A stretch of DNA of 41,621 bases. It comes from Chondrus crispus. Taxonomy: Eukaryota > Rhodophyta > Florideophyceae > Gigartinales > Gigartinaceae. A model generated the notes under the pieces. The model was not told the origin of the DNA. It saw only the letters and a list, made by a program, of their open reading frames with translations, and searched no databases. Position numbers and translations under genes: made by a program. The DNA lies in NCBI RefSeq assembly GCF_000350225.1, contig NW_005178487.1:1-41621 (forward strand), given 5' to 3'. The stretch's first letter is position 1; every line of letters starts with the position of its first letter. This document shows positions 29,242 to 38,983 of the stretch, piece after piece.

Positions 29242-32200
29242 TCTGAGGTGATATTATCCTTGTCAATAAATCTGCAGGCTGATTCATATAGTTCACATAA
29301 GTCAGGTGAACCACAGAATTCTCAATAAGTTCACGGACATGGTGAATCTTTAAATCGATGTGCTTGTTCTTTGCAGAGACTTAAGAATTCGTATCCAGAG
29401 ATTGGGCTGCAGTACTGTCAATCATGACATTACTTGCGATAAACGCTTCGTTATCATTCCATTGTGCTGCATGAGCGAATTCCTAAAACAGCTTTCGAAG
29501 CCATGATAATTCCTTAGCGCTTGAGGAGAGAGCAATGTACTCGGCTTCAGCTGAGGATAAGGAGATGAATGTTTGACTTTTACTCCTGTAATAAACTGTT
29601 GCCTCGTTGATGGCGATAATGAATCCAGTTGTTGACCTCCTCGTGTCTTTGCATCCTCCCCAATCGGCATTAACGCAAGCAACAATAGAGTATGGGTTGA
29701 AGTTGCAATAGCGTCGGAAGTGTAGTCCGTAGTCCAATTTACCAGACACATATCTCAAGACGCATTTCAAGTACGACACGTGTCGGGGGGTGCGTGCATG
29801 TAAGTGGCGGATTAACACAGATGTCGGGAATGAAAGGTCCGGTCGAGTGCACACAGCCAAATAGTTGAGAGCACCGATGATTGCGCGCTACTGAGAGCGC
29901 TCCTTCTGCGACAGTAAGTGTTCACCTGCATGTGCAGTGAGCAAGTCCTCACTTAAAGGCAGAAGAGTCCAGACCGAGTTGGCTTGATCAATTCCGTGAG
30001 TCAGGAGGAGAGACTCATCATAGCGCATCTCATGGCCCTTGATGTGGTCGAGTTCTTTGGAGATCTGCCAGCCACTGAAGAAAGATAGGGTATTGAACAA
30101 CTTGACGTTGAACTGAGCAGACAATCTTTCCTTGAACCATACCATCAAGTGGGTGCTATCGGAGGCAAATGCTATGTCATCGACCACAATTGAGACAATG
30201 ATAACTCGTTGCCTTTGCGGTAGAGTAGAGTCGAGCGTCGTATCGAGAGGTTTTGAACTTCCAAGAGTTCAGACAAGACCCCAGTAGAGAACCCCATATC
30301 TTTCCGGCTTGTTTAGTTCCATACATAGAACCATGTACTTCGGCAACATGTCCAGGCTTCCTTTGAAGCCGAATTGAATCCGTGGGCTTTTCCATAATAA
30401 TTGGAATGTCAAGTTTTCCGTAGAGATAGACATTTGAAATGTGTGCGCCTTCAAGCTCCAGGTTGTGACTACCTGAGAACGCTAACAAGATGCGAAGCGT
30501 TTCGTGCGTGGCCACCGGACCATACGTGTTCAACACGTATGTAATACGATCCGACAACTTGTCCGATCGTATTCATTGAATGGCTTCTGTTGATCACCAT
30601 GCACACAGCACCGCGCTTTGTGAAGGACGTTACCGACGTCATCAAGCGGCTTGAGTTTGAATATCATTTGTACGGGGCGGGATGCATATCCACAGTCCGC
30701 GGGATAAGTATCCATGTCCGACGTTCGACAAGAGCATCGAACTCTCTGTTAATGGCGGCAGTCCAGTTTGGGTCTTCGCAGGCGCGTGAGAAAGAACGCG
30801 AAAGAAGCGGGTCCCGCATGGTTTTCTTTGACACAAACACTGTATGGTGATGTGTTAAGGCTTCAGTAAGCACACATATGAACTGCTCTTCCCCATCAAA
30901 TTCGTCTTCATTACAGGGAGCCTGCTCTTCGTGTGGAAATGTTGGATTTCCGAAGGCATCGAGTTCCATTTCACGGGAGCTACCATCCATCATTGTGGAC
31001 ATACTCGGTAGATGCTCTGAGTTGTCAGGATGGAATTATTGTGCACGTGTGACGATTATCTTTTGCGTGGACAGAACGAAGATGCGAAATAGAGTGACTT
31101 CACTTTCCATACCCACGAAGTGTCCAAACACGGTGCGAAGAAGGATCTTTTTCTGGGGAGTAGTCTCCGGTCTATAGATAAACGCATGTCCTTTCTGGCC
31201 AAACTCCGGAACCATTGTTAAGTCGATCCGAGTATTGGATTTCTAAGCCAGGGCGGGAATTTTAACCTTGATGCGCTCAAAAAAGGCGCGATTGCGGAGC
31301 CAGTTGCCATGGTTTATGGCTTCTCCCCATGGTTTGAGCGGTAGATCACTGGCGACGAGAAGAACTCTTGCCCATGCCCAGTGTTCTTGGATATGTCGTT
31401 CTGCAGATTCGTTGCTCTCTGAAGCATAGGCAGGAGAGTAGTCACGCTTAATGCCGTAATTGTGACTGAACTGCTTGAAATCTTCCCCTTTTCCCCCCAG
31501 CCCGATCCAGTTTAATGTTCTGAAGCCGAAAATGGGCATTGAACTTGGTCTGTGAGCGGTTGAGATACCCTTCCAGATGTCTGTATGTCTCATTCTTTGT
31601 CATGATCATGAAGACATCAGACTTACCAGTGTATTCGTCCAGTATTGCAAGCGTGTAGGAGTTCTCAGAGACAGTTGGAGTCACAGGACCTGAATTATTA
31701 ATGTGAATCCACCTCAGTGGCTGCGTTGAGACGACACCACTTTGAGGCACAGGAGCACGATGAGCTTTCCCTTTTAAGCAAGCGACGCAATCGAGTTGCT
31801 GAAGGATGGATCCTTCCAGCAAGGGAACAGATTCGACTGTATGAGAAAGCTTAGTGTAGCGATTAATGCCAATGTTTCCAGTCTTCCCATGCCACTCCAA
31901 GGCAGGATTCTTGTTGACGTCCATGGCGACTGTTGTCAAACCATTTTTGACTTCGAATTGTTCATGTGGAGAGTGTACCATCAATTCTTCTTCTGAGTTT
32001 CCCACAAAATATTCCAATTTCCTTTCTCCATTAGGAAGCATGCGTTGTATGGAAGAATGTCATCGGTAAAAGCAACAATGAAGTTGGAACTTAGGAGTCC
32101 GACTGTGAGAATATTAGAAGAGAAGTGGGGAGCACGGTAAGATTTGATGACCATACCACCGCCGAGAGGGAAGTCACTTCTCCTTGGCCAACTAGTCTTG

Positions 32201-32330
32201 ATACACCAGATGCAGCCATGATATCTTATGAAATACGTGAGTAGTTAATGAACAATTTTCGAGAATGGAAGATATGATGCGTAGCACCAGAGTCAATGTG
32301 AGCGCAGGACCTCTTTGTGCTGGACACTCC
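29242..32330 (-). pseudogene. decayed Copia pol on the minus strand
   Basis: Reading right to left there is an aspartic protease site HIDSGATHHIF (DSGA codons at 32283-32294). A pre-integrase and integrase (WHGKTGNIG, LDCVACLKGKAH, about 31450-31950) follow, then SPAYASESNESAERHIQ (about 31400-31430). Reverse transcriptase starts near 30990 (WTAAINREFDALVERRTW), with HISNVYLYGKLD at 30430 and VVDDIAFA at about 30180. RNase H (ACVNADWGG, SLSSAEAEYIAL; 29483-29860) is last. Frames change at least five times and stops interrupt it, so it is inactive. Sequence differs from the intact Copia, so it belongs to another Copia lineage. No 5' LTR was found to the right. Confidence 0.9.
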
Positions 32331-33282
32331 AGCAATTTGGCTTCCGAATTCGAAGTCATTGTCTTGTAATTCAAGCATGAATCCTGTTGAAGGGATAGAC
32401 GTGGTCGCTTGTTGTGGTACAACCGTAGGGACGCTAAACCGTAAACGGAAAAGGACAGGCTGTACCTAAAAATGAGGGAGCCTGGGGGACCGCTACACTG
32501 GAGTGTCAGGTAGAATAATCCGGAACGGTAGGAAGCACTGGACAAGGGAGGTACACCGCACTGGACACGCGCAGTCGTACTGGGGTGTAGAGCAGTACGA
32601 TCGGTGGCGAGCTGGAAACCTGAGGGACTTACTTAACCGTACGGTAAAAGGACTAGGGTAGGAAGTAAGGGGAGGCGTGCTTGCCTCGGTTTACCTCCAG
32701 CCCGGTGCCCCCCTATCTTATGCCCCCTAGTAGGGCGGTGGCCCCGGACGGACTACAGTAGCTGTACATACTGTATCCAGCTTACTGTAGCTTACGGCAA
32801 CTAAAAATGACTACTGTACTAACCCACCGATTGGTCGCGCACCACGTGTACACCTGCACTAGCTGGTGCCACTAACTACACGTGGACTCCCACGTGGCCA
32901 CATCTACACGTGCTGGCCACGTATGTACCGTATCGGTTTACATCTTACTACTGTACTCGGCGGAGCCCCTGGTACCCGCCTAGTACAGTAGCGCCACTTG
33001 GCAATTGTACCACACTTGTGCTTAGGGCGCGCGGATTGGGCTGACAATATGTGTCATTAAGATTGGAATGACCCATTGTGCCTTCAGGCTAAGGATTGGG
33101 GGTGCTGAGTAAAACATTGCGGGGGGGGGAACGGGATAGGATCTGAACGCCATGAAAGCATGAGTTTCGAGAATGACGTCCGAAACTGAAGTTATACGGC
33201 GCCGAGGCGTGCTGCGGTTTAGCACGGGTGCATCTTACACGTGGACACGGGGAAATGTTACGAGAAGACGTGACAAGAGCGA
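32331..33282. other. intergenic region rich in CACGTG and GTAC words
   Basis: Four CACGTG sites lie within 70 bp (32843, 32879, 32891, 32907). Many TACTGTA/TACAGTA words occur around 32755-32990, and a G9 run lies near 33121. No gene was recognised. The left part (32331-32470) may be gag of the decayed Copia, but no motif confirms it. Confidence 0.4.
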
Positions 33283-33350
33283 TGGTATAGCACTATATGG
33301 AGAGAAGCACTACTAAAGTAGATACTATATGGTGACCCCCCCTGTAGTGC
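33283..33350 (-). repeat. inverted copy of the 3492-3570 repeat
   Basis: The reverse complement has a G-run, CTACTTTAGTAGTGCTTC and CATATAGTGC, matching 3500-3565. It lies about 80 bp left of the pogo element but outside its terminal repeats. Confidence 0.75.
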
Positions 33351-33428
33351 TTTGTGACCAAGCCCTCGGGAAAAGTAATTTTTCCTGAAAAACAGAGAGT
33401 GTTTAATAAATAGATACCCGTTGTTGCA

Positions 33429-35664
33429 CCCTTCTGGTTGGTTCAATTTTGAAAAGGGGTCAATTCTGAAAAACAGTTACGCGTACTCCCGCCTTCGAGC
33501 CCCTGCACCTCCATGACCCTCTACTCCTCATCTTTCTTACGCCTTATACCTCTCTCCCTGCCTACTTGTGATCTCGTAGACACTGGCTCTGGTCGACTGT
33601 CCCGTGATGCCGCGATCTATGCGCGCCCAGACCATCGCCAATAACAAAAGATCGCGAAGAGAAAGGAGGAGCGTATCTAGCGCAGAAAAGCACTACATCT
33701 TCTGCAAAGCGGCTGTTCCCCGAAGTATGTCACAACACAAAGTACTGTCACGCTCGCAACAGTGTACAGTATACGCAACGCCATGCAAGACAATGACGAA
33801 AACTGCCTTGAAAACTGCTCGATCCAGAGACCCACTTTCCGGGCCGTCGCACAGTTTTGACAGACGCTGAGGAGAATCTTGTTATCCACAAGACTCTCGA
33901 AGCAGCTGAAAAAATATTTGCAGTGGACTGCACTCTCATGAAGAGCATTCTGGGACAGATGGCGTGTGATGGTCGTAAATCCTTTTCGAAAGGTGTCCCA
34001 TCTTTTGATGCAATACGCTCGTTCAGAGCCGGGCATCGAGAATTGACATTCAGAGCCTCGGAGCACGTGTCCACTACAACGCTCGCAGCACAAAATACAA
34101 AACATATTGGCACTCTGAACACTGTGCTTCAGAAACTTCAATTAGAGTTCCCAGCCGTGTTTTCTGATCCTCGAAAAGTTTGGAACTAGGATGAGACCGC
34201 CGTATGCAGCGTGTACGGTCGAAAGGAAGTGCTTCACATCGTCGAGGAGTAATCAAGGCGGGGTGCAAAGAGGGTTAAAGACCCAGGGAAGCATTTGACA
34301 GCCGGAATCGCAGTGGCTGCCTGTGGTAACATTGCCCCCTTTTTAATCGCCTCAGGAAAGGAGGTCCTGACATTTTGCCTGAAACCCCTTGACGATGACG
34401 CCTTTACAGATACAAATGGTGTGAGGCACTGGCTATGTAATCGAAATTGGTTTTCGGTTGGTACAGAGCTTCTGGTCACAAAGAATGGTTCTGTGGATAA
34501 AAAGGTAATTGTGAAAGTTGTGCAACATATTAATCAACATGCAAGAAAGACAGTATCACCCCATGAGCATATATTGCTTCTAGTAGATGGACACAGTTCT
34601 AGGCAATGGGAAGCATGGCTACAGGAATGCGGGAACCATCGAATTTTGGTCATGTAACTACCTGCCAATACGACACACTTGCTCCAACCGTGCGATCAAT
34701 CAGTAAACAAAATATTCCGAAAGCACTCTGGATGAGCTCCGAACGATGAGCCACCTGTCGTGGGCGAACTCCGCTTTCACAATAAACTTGGAGGTGGCAG
34801 GTTTTCGAGCATTAACTGCAGATATTGCCCGCAAATCGTTCAGAGAGGCTGGATTCTGGCCTATGAATTTTCCGTTTGTTCATCGAACCTCTCCAAGCCA
34901 AGCGAGAGATAATATGCCAACACCATCTAATTTAATATCTAGCACAACAAATAGGCGTGCCGCTCAAGGTTTTCAAATGGGAGAGCAGAGATACGAATCT
35001 CGTCACTTGCTGGAAAAATTCGAGACTTGACAAGCGGGCCTGGGTCAGCCCAGGACGCCTTTGCTCAGATACAAGTACTTTTGAACAGTGAATTCAAGAT
35101 GACAAAGTTGCTTGATACACAAATTTCACCACAGAAGGTGGCCAAAATCTCACAAAGAGGCCGTAAGTCAGACGCTTCGAGGGCTGTGGCGCAGCGTCTG
35201 AAGCCAAAGTCACATAATAGGACCTCCACGAAAAATGGAGATAGTCATTTTACTTCTGAACACTCCATGAATGAGATTTCTCGAAGGCTTATCCTGAAAA
35301 GGTTCTGTGAAGCTGACAAAGAAAACCATTCTCCAGCTGCACACGCCCTTTCTACTCAAGAGCAAAACAACTCGGAGGCGTATGTTTGGGATGATACTCC
35401 CATCTCTTCTTGGCCTTTTCTGAAAAAAAGTGGTAATATTGGTGAGGAAGGGAGTTGTGCAGGGGATGGAATTGAGGCAACCTCCTGTGGCTTGATGCGC
35501 TTGTCCCACTTTCGATGAAAGTGATATACTCTTTTTCAGAATTGACCCCTTCTTGAGACTTCAGTCTCTTGTAGAGGTCGGGAATGGCAAAATGTCGTTC
35601 TGATTGGTAAAATCAATGCTTTTTGACCTCTGAAGATTTTAAAGAATTGAACCAGCCAGAAGGG
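33429..35664. mobile_element. pogo/Tigger-type DNA transposon with compound TIRs
   Basis: The ends are CCCTTCTGGTTGGTTCAATT (33429-33448) and the reverse of CCCTTCTGGCTGGTTCAATT (35645-35664). A second inner repeat, GGGGTCAATTCTGAAAAA, lies at 33456-33473 and in reverse at 35532-35549. At the left end outer and inner repeats are adjacent, while at the right about 95 bp separate them. TA follows the right end (35665-35666) and CA precedes the left (33427-33428), compatible with a mutated TA target duplication. Length 2236 bp. Confidence 0.85.
33604..35518 (+). pseudogene. pogo-type transposase, broken
   Basis: Several plus-strand frames carry a CENP-B-like DNA-binding region (GVPSFDAIRSFRAGHRELTF, about 34000-34045). 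WN-stop-DETAV follows at 34187, then GIAVAACGNIAPFLIASGKEVL. ILLLVDGHSSRQWEAWLQ (about 34575-34620) precedes LPANTTHLLQPCDQSVNKIF (about 34660-34715), giving a DDD triad typical of pogo. A C-terminal Ser/Lys-rich tail follows (35027-35518). Breaks: a frame change near 33855, TAG at 34187-34189, TAA at 34655-34657, further shifts near 34740 and 35030. Nonfunctional as it stands. Confidence 0.85.
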
Positions 35665-35666
35665 TA

Positions 35667-36470
35667 CTGTTGTGGCTTTTCTGTCAGATATATTGTTTCA
35701 GGAATGTGTTTGTTCCCTTCAAACTACTGCGTGCTACAATGTGCTGCGTGTGGCAAATATTCAGCATCAGTTGGCTTCGGTTCAAATCTCCCGGTCGCTT
35801 GTCTCCTCTTTTTCTTCCCTACTAGCTCTCCTCTAAGCTGTATAAATACCTAAGTCCCATTGGGTTTCCTCCCATACTTCGCATCGTCCTGCGCCTCTTT
35901 TCTCAATTCTGCTTCCTCGGTGTTTCACTTTCTAATTCCCTGACAAGTGCGATGTCATTGCACATCCCCTACGTGCACTATGTCCTCCGCGATCCTTCGC
36001 TTATGCATTTGTTACTACTTTGCCCATGACCCTTCCTCCTCACGATTCAATGTCGCACTCCTCTCCTGCTGTCTGCTTCCTCTGTATATGTGTGTGTTGT
36101 GTCATACGCACACCTTAATATATGCTCGCGGCCCTTCCGGCTCATCACTACATTTCATACTCATTCATTCAATTCATTACACCTAAACATCATCATGTAT
36201 TTCACAACTGTATATTCATACACCAGTCGGGGAGGTTGAATATAGTGTTTACGCAACTAAGTTTCAGATTTGATTTTGACGGATTTCATCAATTCGTGTA
36301 CACGTTTAAGAAACGTTTCTGAATTCGGGCAATAGCGGTTGAAAACAATGCTGAAATACCGGGTGTTTGTGAAGTGACTTCAGAAATGAATTGCGCCAAA
36401 TCTGGGAATGCTGCGAACTGTTGTTTGATCAAAACATGTTCAGCAGCCAAGGAATCGACAGCCACATCAC
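35667..36470. other. spacer between the pogo and Harbinger-like elements
   Basis: No recognisable gene; short frames only. It is T/C-rich with possible promoter sequence (TATAAATA at about 35840-35847) about 640 bp left of the Myb-like gene. Confidence 0.4.
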
Positions 36471-36474
36471 CGTC

Positions 36475-37294
36475 ATGGCCGAACAGATACCAAAATCTCC
36501 AACAGAGCCCGGATCTGTCCCCAGCTCCCCCACCAATACAAAACACACTGCTAAGCCCGGTCGCAAGTCTAAGTTTACACCTGCTGAAGATTTGATCATT
36601 GCCCAGGAGGTTGCTGCTGCAGAAGCACACGTTGCTCCTCATAGAGAAACTCTTTTGCGGTTAGAAAAGGCATCAAAAATGGCCAACGACAATCCTAATT
36701 TCGGACACAAAGTGACAGGAAAGAACTTACAAGATAGATTAAAAAAAACTTTTAGAAGATTACGTTATTCGCGATAAAAGGGATCGAAATATGTCTGGAA
36801 CGGGAGGGGAGTTGGGAGAGCTTGATCAGTTGTTAGGGGATCTGTTGGAAGCGAAGAGAGACCGAGAGGCGAAGAAGGATGGGGATGCTAAAGATAAAGC
36901 GTATCAAGAGCTGAGGAAGTTGGCGGCGGGCAAAGAGCTGATCCTTCAAACTTTGAAAGGCAAAATACGTAGACCTAGGGAGGGGAGCAGCGATGAAGAT
37001 ACGGCACCTAAGAAGCGCCGCATTGATCTCACTGATGGCACGCACGAGCTGGGATCGGCACTGAAGGAGTCCGAGCGTGCGCGGTTTGAACTTGAAAAGG
37101 AAAAGTTAAATCGCCATGCGGAAGAGAAGCGCGAAGAGCGCGCGTAGGGCGCGGTAGAGAGGCAACTGCGCACGGAGGAAATGCAGCCGTACTGTCAAAG
37201 GATGGAGAAAAATTATGAGCGACAACAGCAAGCAGATGCAAGCAGTGTTAGGTCTCGTTGGATCGCTGCTGCAGCAATCAAAGGACCTCAAATA
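36475..37294 (+). pseudogene. Myb/SANT-like DNA-binding protein of a Harbinger element
   Basis: The likely start is the ATG at 36475. GRKSKFTPAEDLIIAQEV and SKMANDNPNFGHKVTGKNLQ form the Myb/SANT-like region. After an A8 run (36741-36748) the frame shifts to LLEDYVIRDKRDRNMSGTG, so one extra A probably breaks the gene. A long charged helical C-terminus with a nuclear-signal-like PKKRR follows. A stop at 37145-37147 and another shift precede a last piece ending SLLQQSKDLK (37294). Such proteins help Harbinger transposases reach DNA. The gene converges on the transposase at 37469-38731. Confidence 0.75.
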
Positions 37295-37468
37295 AAGTGT
37301 ATCTACGGCAGTAAAAGTACGGTGGTTCGAAACATTTTTCAGTAAAGGAGACCCCAGTTGCCTTTTCTATCTCGAAACCTTCCCGCTCCTTTGGCCCTCG
37401 CTTCGCTCGGGAGGCGGTGTTTGTTCTTCGCGATACACTCTCTCGTTGGGAGCCGTACGGACAACTTT

Positions 37469-38731
37469 TTATTGGCTATCGTTTCGATGGTTGATGTACT
37501 GTTCAAGTGAAGGGGGAGTGCAGCCGAAGTATTGAGATATTGTGTTCGGATAGCAGCAGTTCCAAACGTTTGTTAGAATAACTGCTGCTATATACATTGC
37601 TCCCACCCCAGACTCCTTTACCCTCATCTTACGTTTAAAGTCTACCAGCGTCCAGTACCTCTTTACCTCGTGAAAAAACCACTCTGCCGTCACTCTGCTC
37701 TTTGGCATTGCGGTATTGAACGCCGATTGTTCCTCGCATAGATTGGATAGGATAAAAGGAACGAAAAGGAAGCACCTTGCACTGTATGCAAATCGCCAAA
37801 GGCGATGTACTGCTTTCCGTCGTAGTAGAATACTTCCTGCAGGGTTTCATCCAAGCCACTTGATTTTACAGAGTCCAATCGTGACGTCGGCCTTCCATAT
37901 GTCCAGCCAAGTGCATACATAGACCGCACGGAGTAGTGAGAGCTTGGAACTTAATTGCATGTGTGCAATTGTGCCCACTATAAGCAACCCGCTGAAGAAT
38001 ATGATCACCACCAGGCCTCGCAATCCTCAGATTAGTACCATCGATGAACGCAACGACTCTGTCTAAGGCATTAATTTTAGAATAGACAGAGTCTGCATAC
38101 CTTTCATATCTTTCATCCCCAAAAGAAGCACATACATCGCCAATAACCAGATCAACCCTGTGCGAAACAAACAACATCAGCGCCTCCGAAATATTTCTGA
38201 AAGCTGCGACTTGTGCCGACCAAACAATTCTTCTAGATCCCTCCAACGAGTCGCACTCCGTAAGTGCCGCAACACAACGCATGTAGAAAGCAGCGGTGTA
38301 ACAGTGTACCTGTTGCGCGTTGTCTTCCTACGACGCAACGGCCATGCCACAATATCAACTACACGCATGATGTCTTCGCGCCTGAAACGGAATAGGGAAA
38401 GCAGAACATCATCAGACATAAACGGAAACCGGTGATAATCAAACGAAGTAAGGCTGATGCGCAAAGAACGTTGAACATGAAAGTTATATTTCTGATGCTT
38501 GCGTTGTAAGTTGTTAGCTACGATGAGGAATAGCTGGTTTGAGGAGAACGCGGAAGCGGGATCTTCCTGTCGTTTCTTGAAGATTATTGGAATCAGACCT
38601 TTCCAAACAAGCAAGCGAGCTACAACCGCGTTGCGGGTGTGATCGGATTGTCTACCAAGACCCATGTTGTTGAGTGGCGATGGGTTGTGTGGCGCTGTTG
38701 CCTTTGGATATGCTACTGTACTAATACTCAC
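37469..38731 (-). pseudogene. PIF/Harbinger-type transposase, frameshifted
   Basis: From the ATG at 38731 the N-terminal half includes LLSLFRFRREDIMRVVDIV and TRWRDLEELFGRH. In a shifted frame come VVAFIDGTNLRIARPGG (about 38020-38060), VAYSGHNCTHAIKFQALTTP and GHMEGRRHDW. YDGKQYIAFGDLHTV (about 37790-37830) follows, then PKSRVTAEWFFHEVKRYW (about 37655-37705). Asp, Asp and Glu are all present, matching Harbinger (DDE_Tnp_4). Frame changes occur near 38230, 37875 and 37715, so it is inactive here or the assembly has errors. TIRs were not located. Confidence 0.85.
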
Positions 38732-38983
38732 AAACAGCTTGAAACAGAGTACTGCGTGCGGTGCAAGGAACGATACCCGAGTTTACTGAGGGAGACGGAC
38801 CGTGTGCGACTAAGAAGGGGAGCGGCGCCGGTGGCGGCGCCCCTCCCTGGGGCGCTTCATCTGTGCTACGTGTGTGCGTGGTACAGGTGTGTGAGCTGTG
38901 CATGGGAATCATGACAGGGAGATCATGACAGGGGGCGCAGGACGGCCGCATAGCGACATAAATTGGACATGGGAATCATGACA
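38732..38983 (-). repeat. probable 3' LTR of the right-hand Copia (end undefined)
   Basis: On the minus strand a polypurine tract (ACGGGGGGAG, 38984-38993) is followed at 38983 by TGTCATGATTCCCATG, a typical Copia LTR start. TGTCATGATCTCCC and a second TGTCATGATTCCCATG recur about 60-70 bp downstream. The LTR end and target duplication cannot be fixed because the 5' LTR lies outside the window. Confidence 0.55.
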
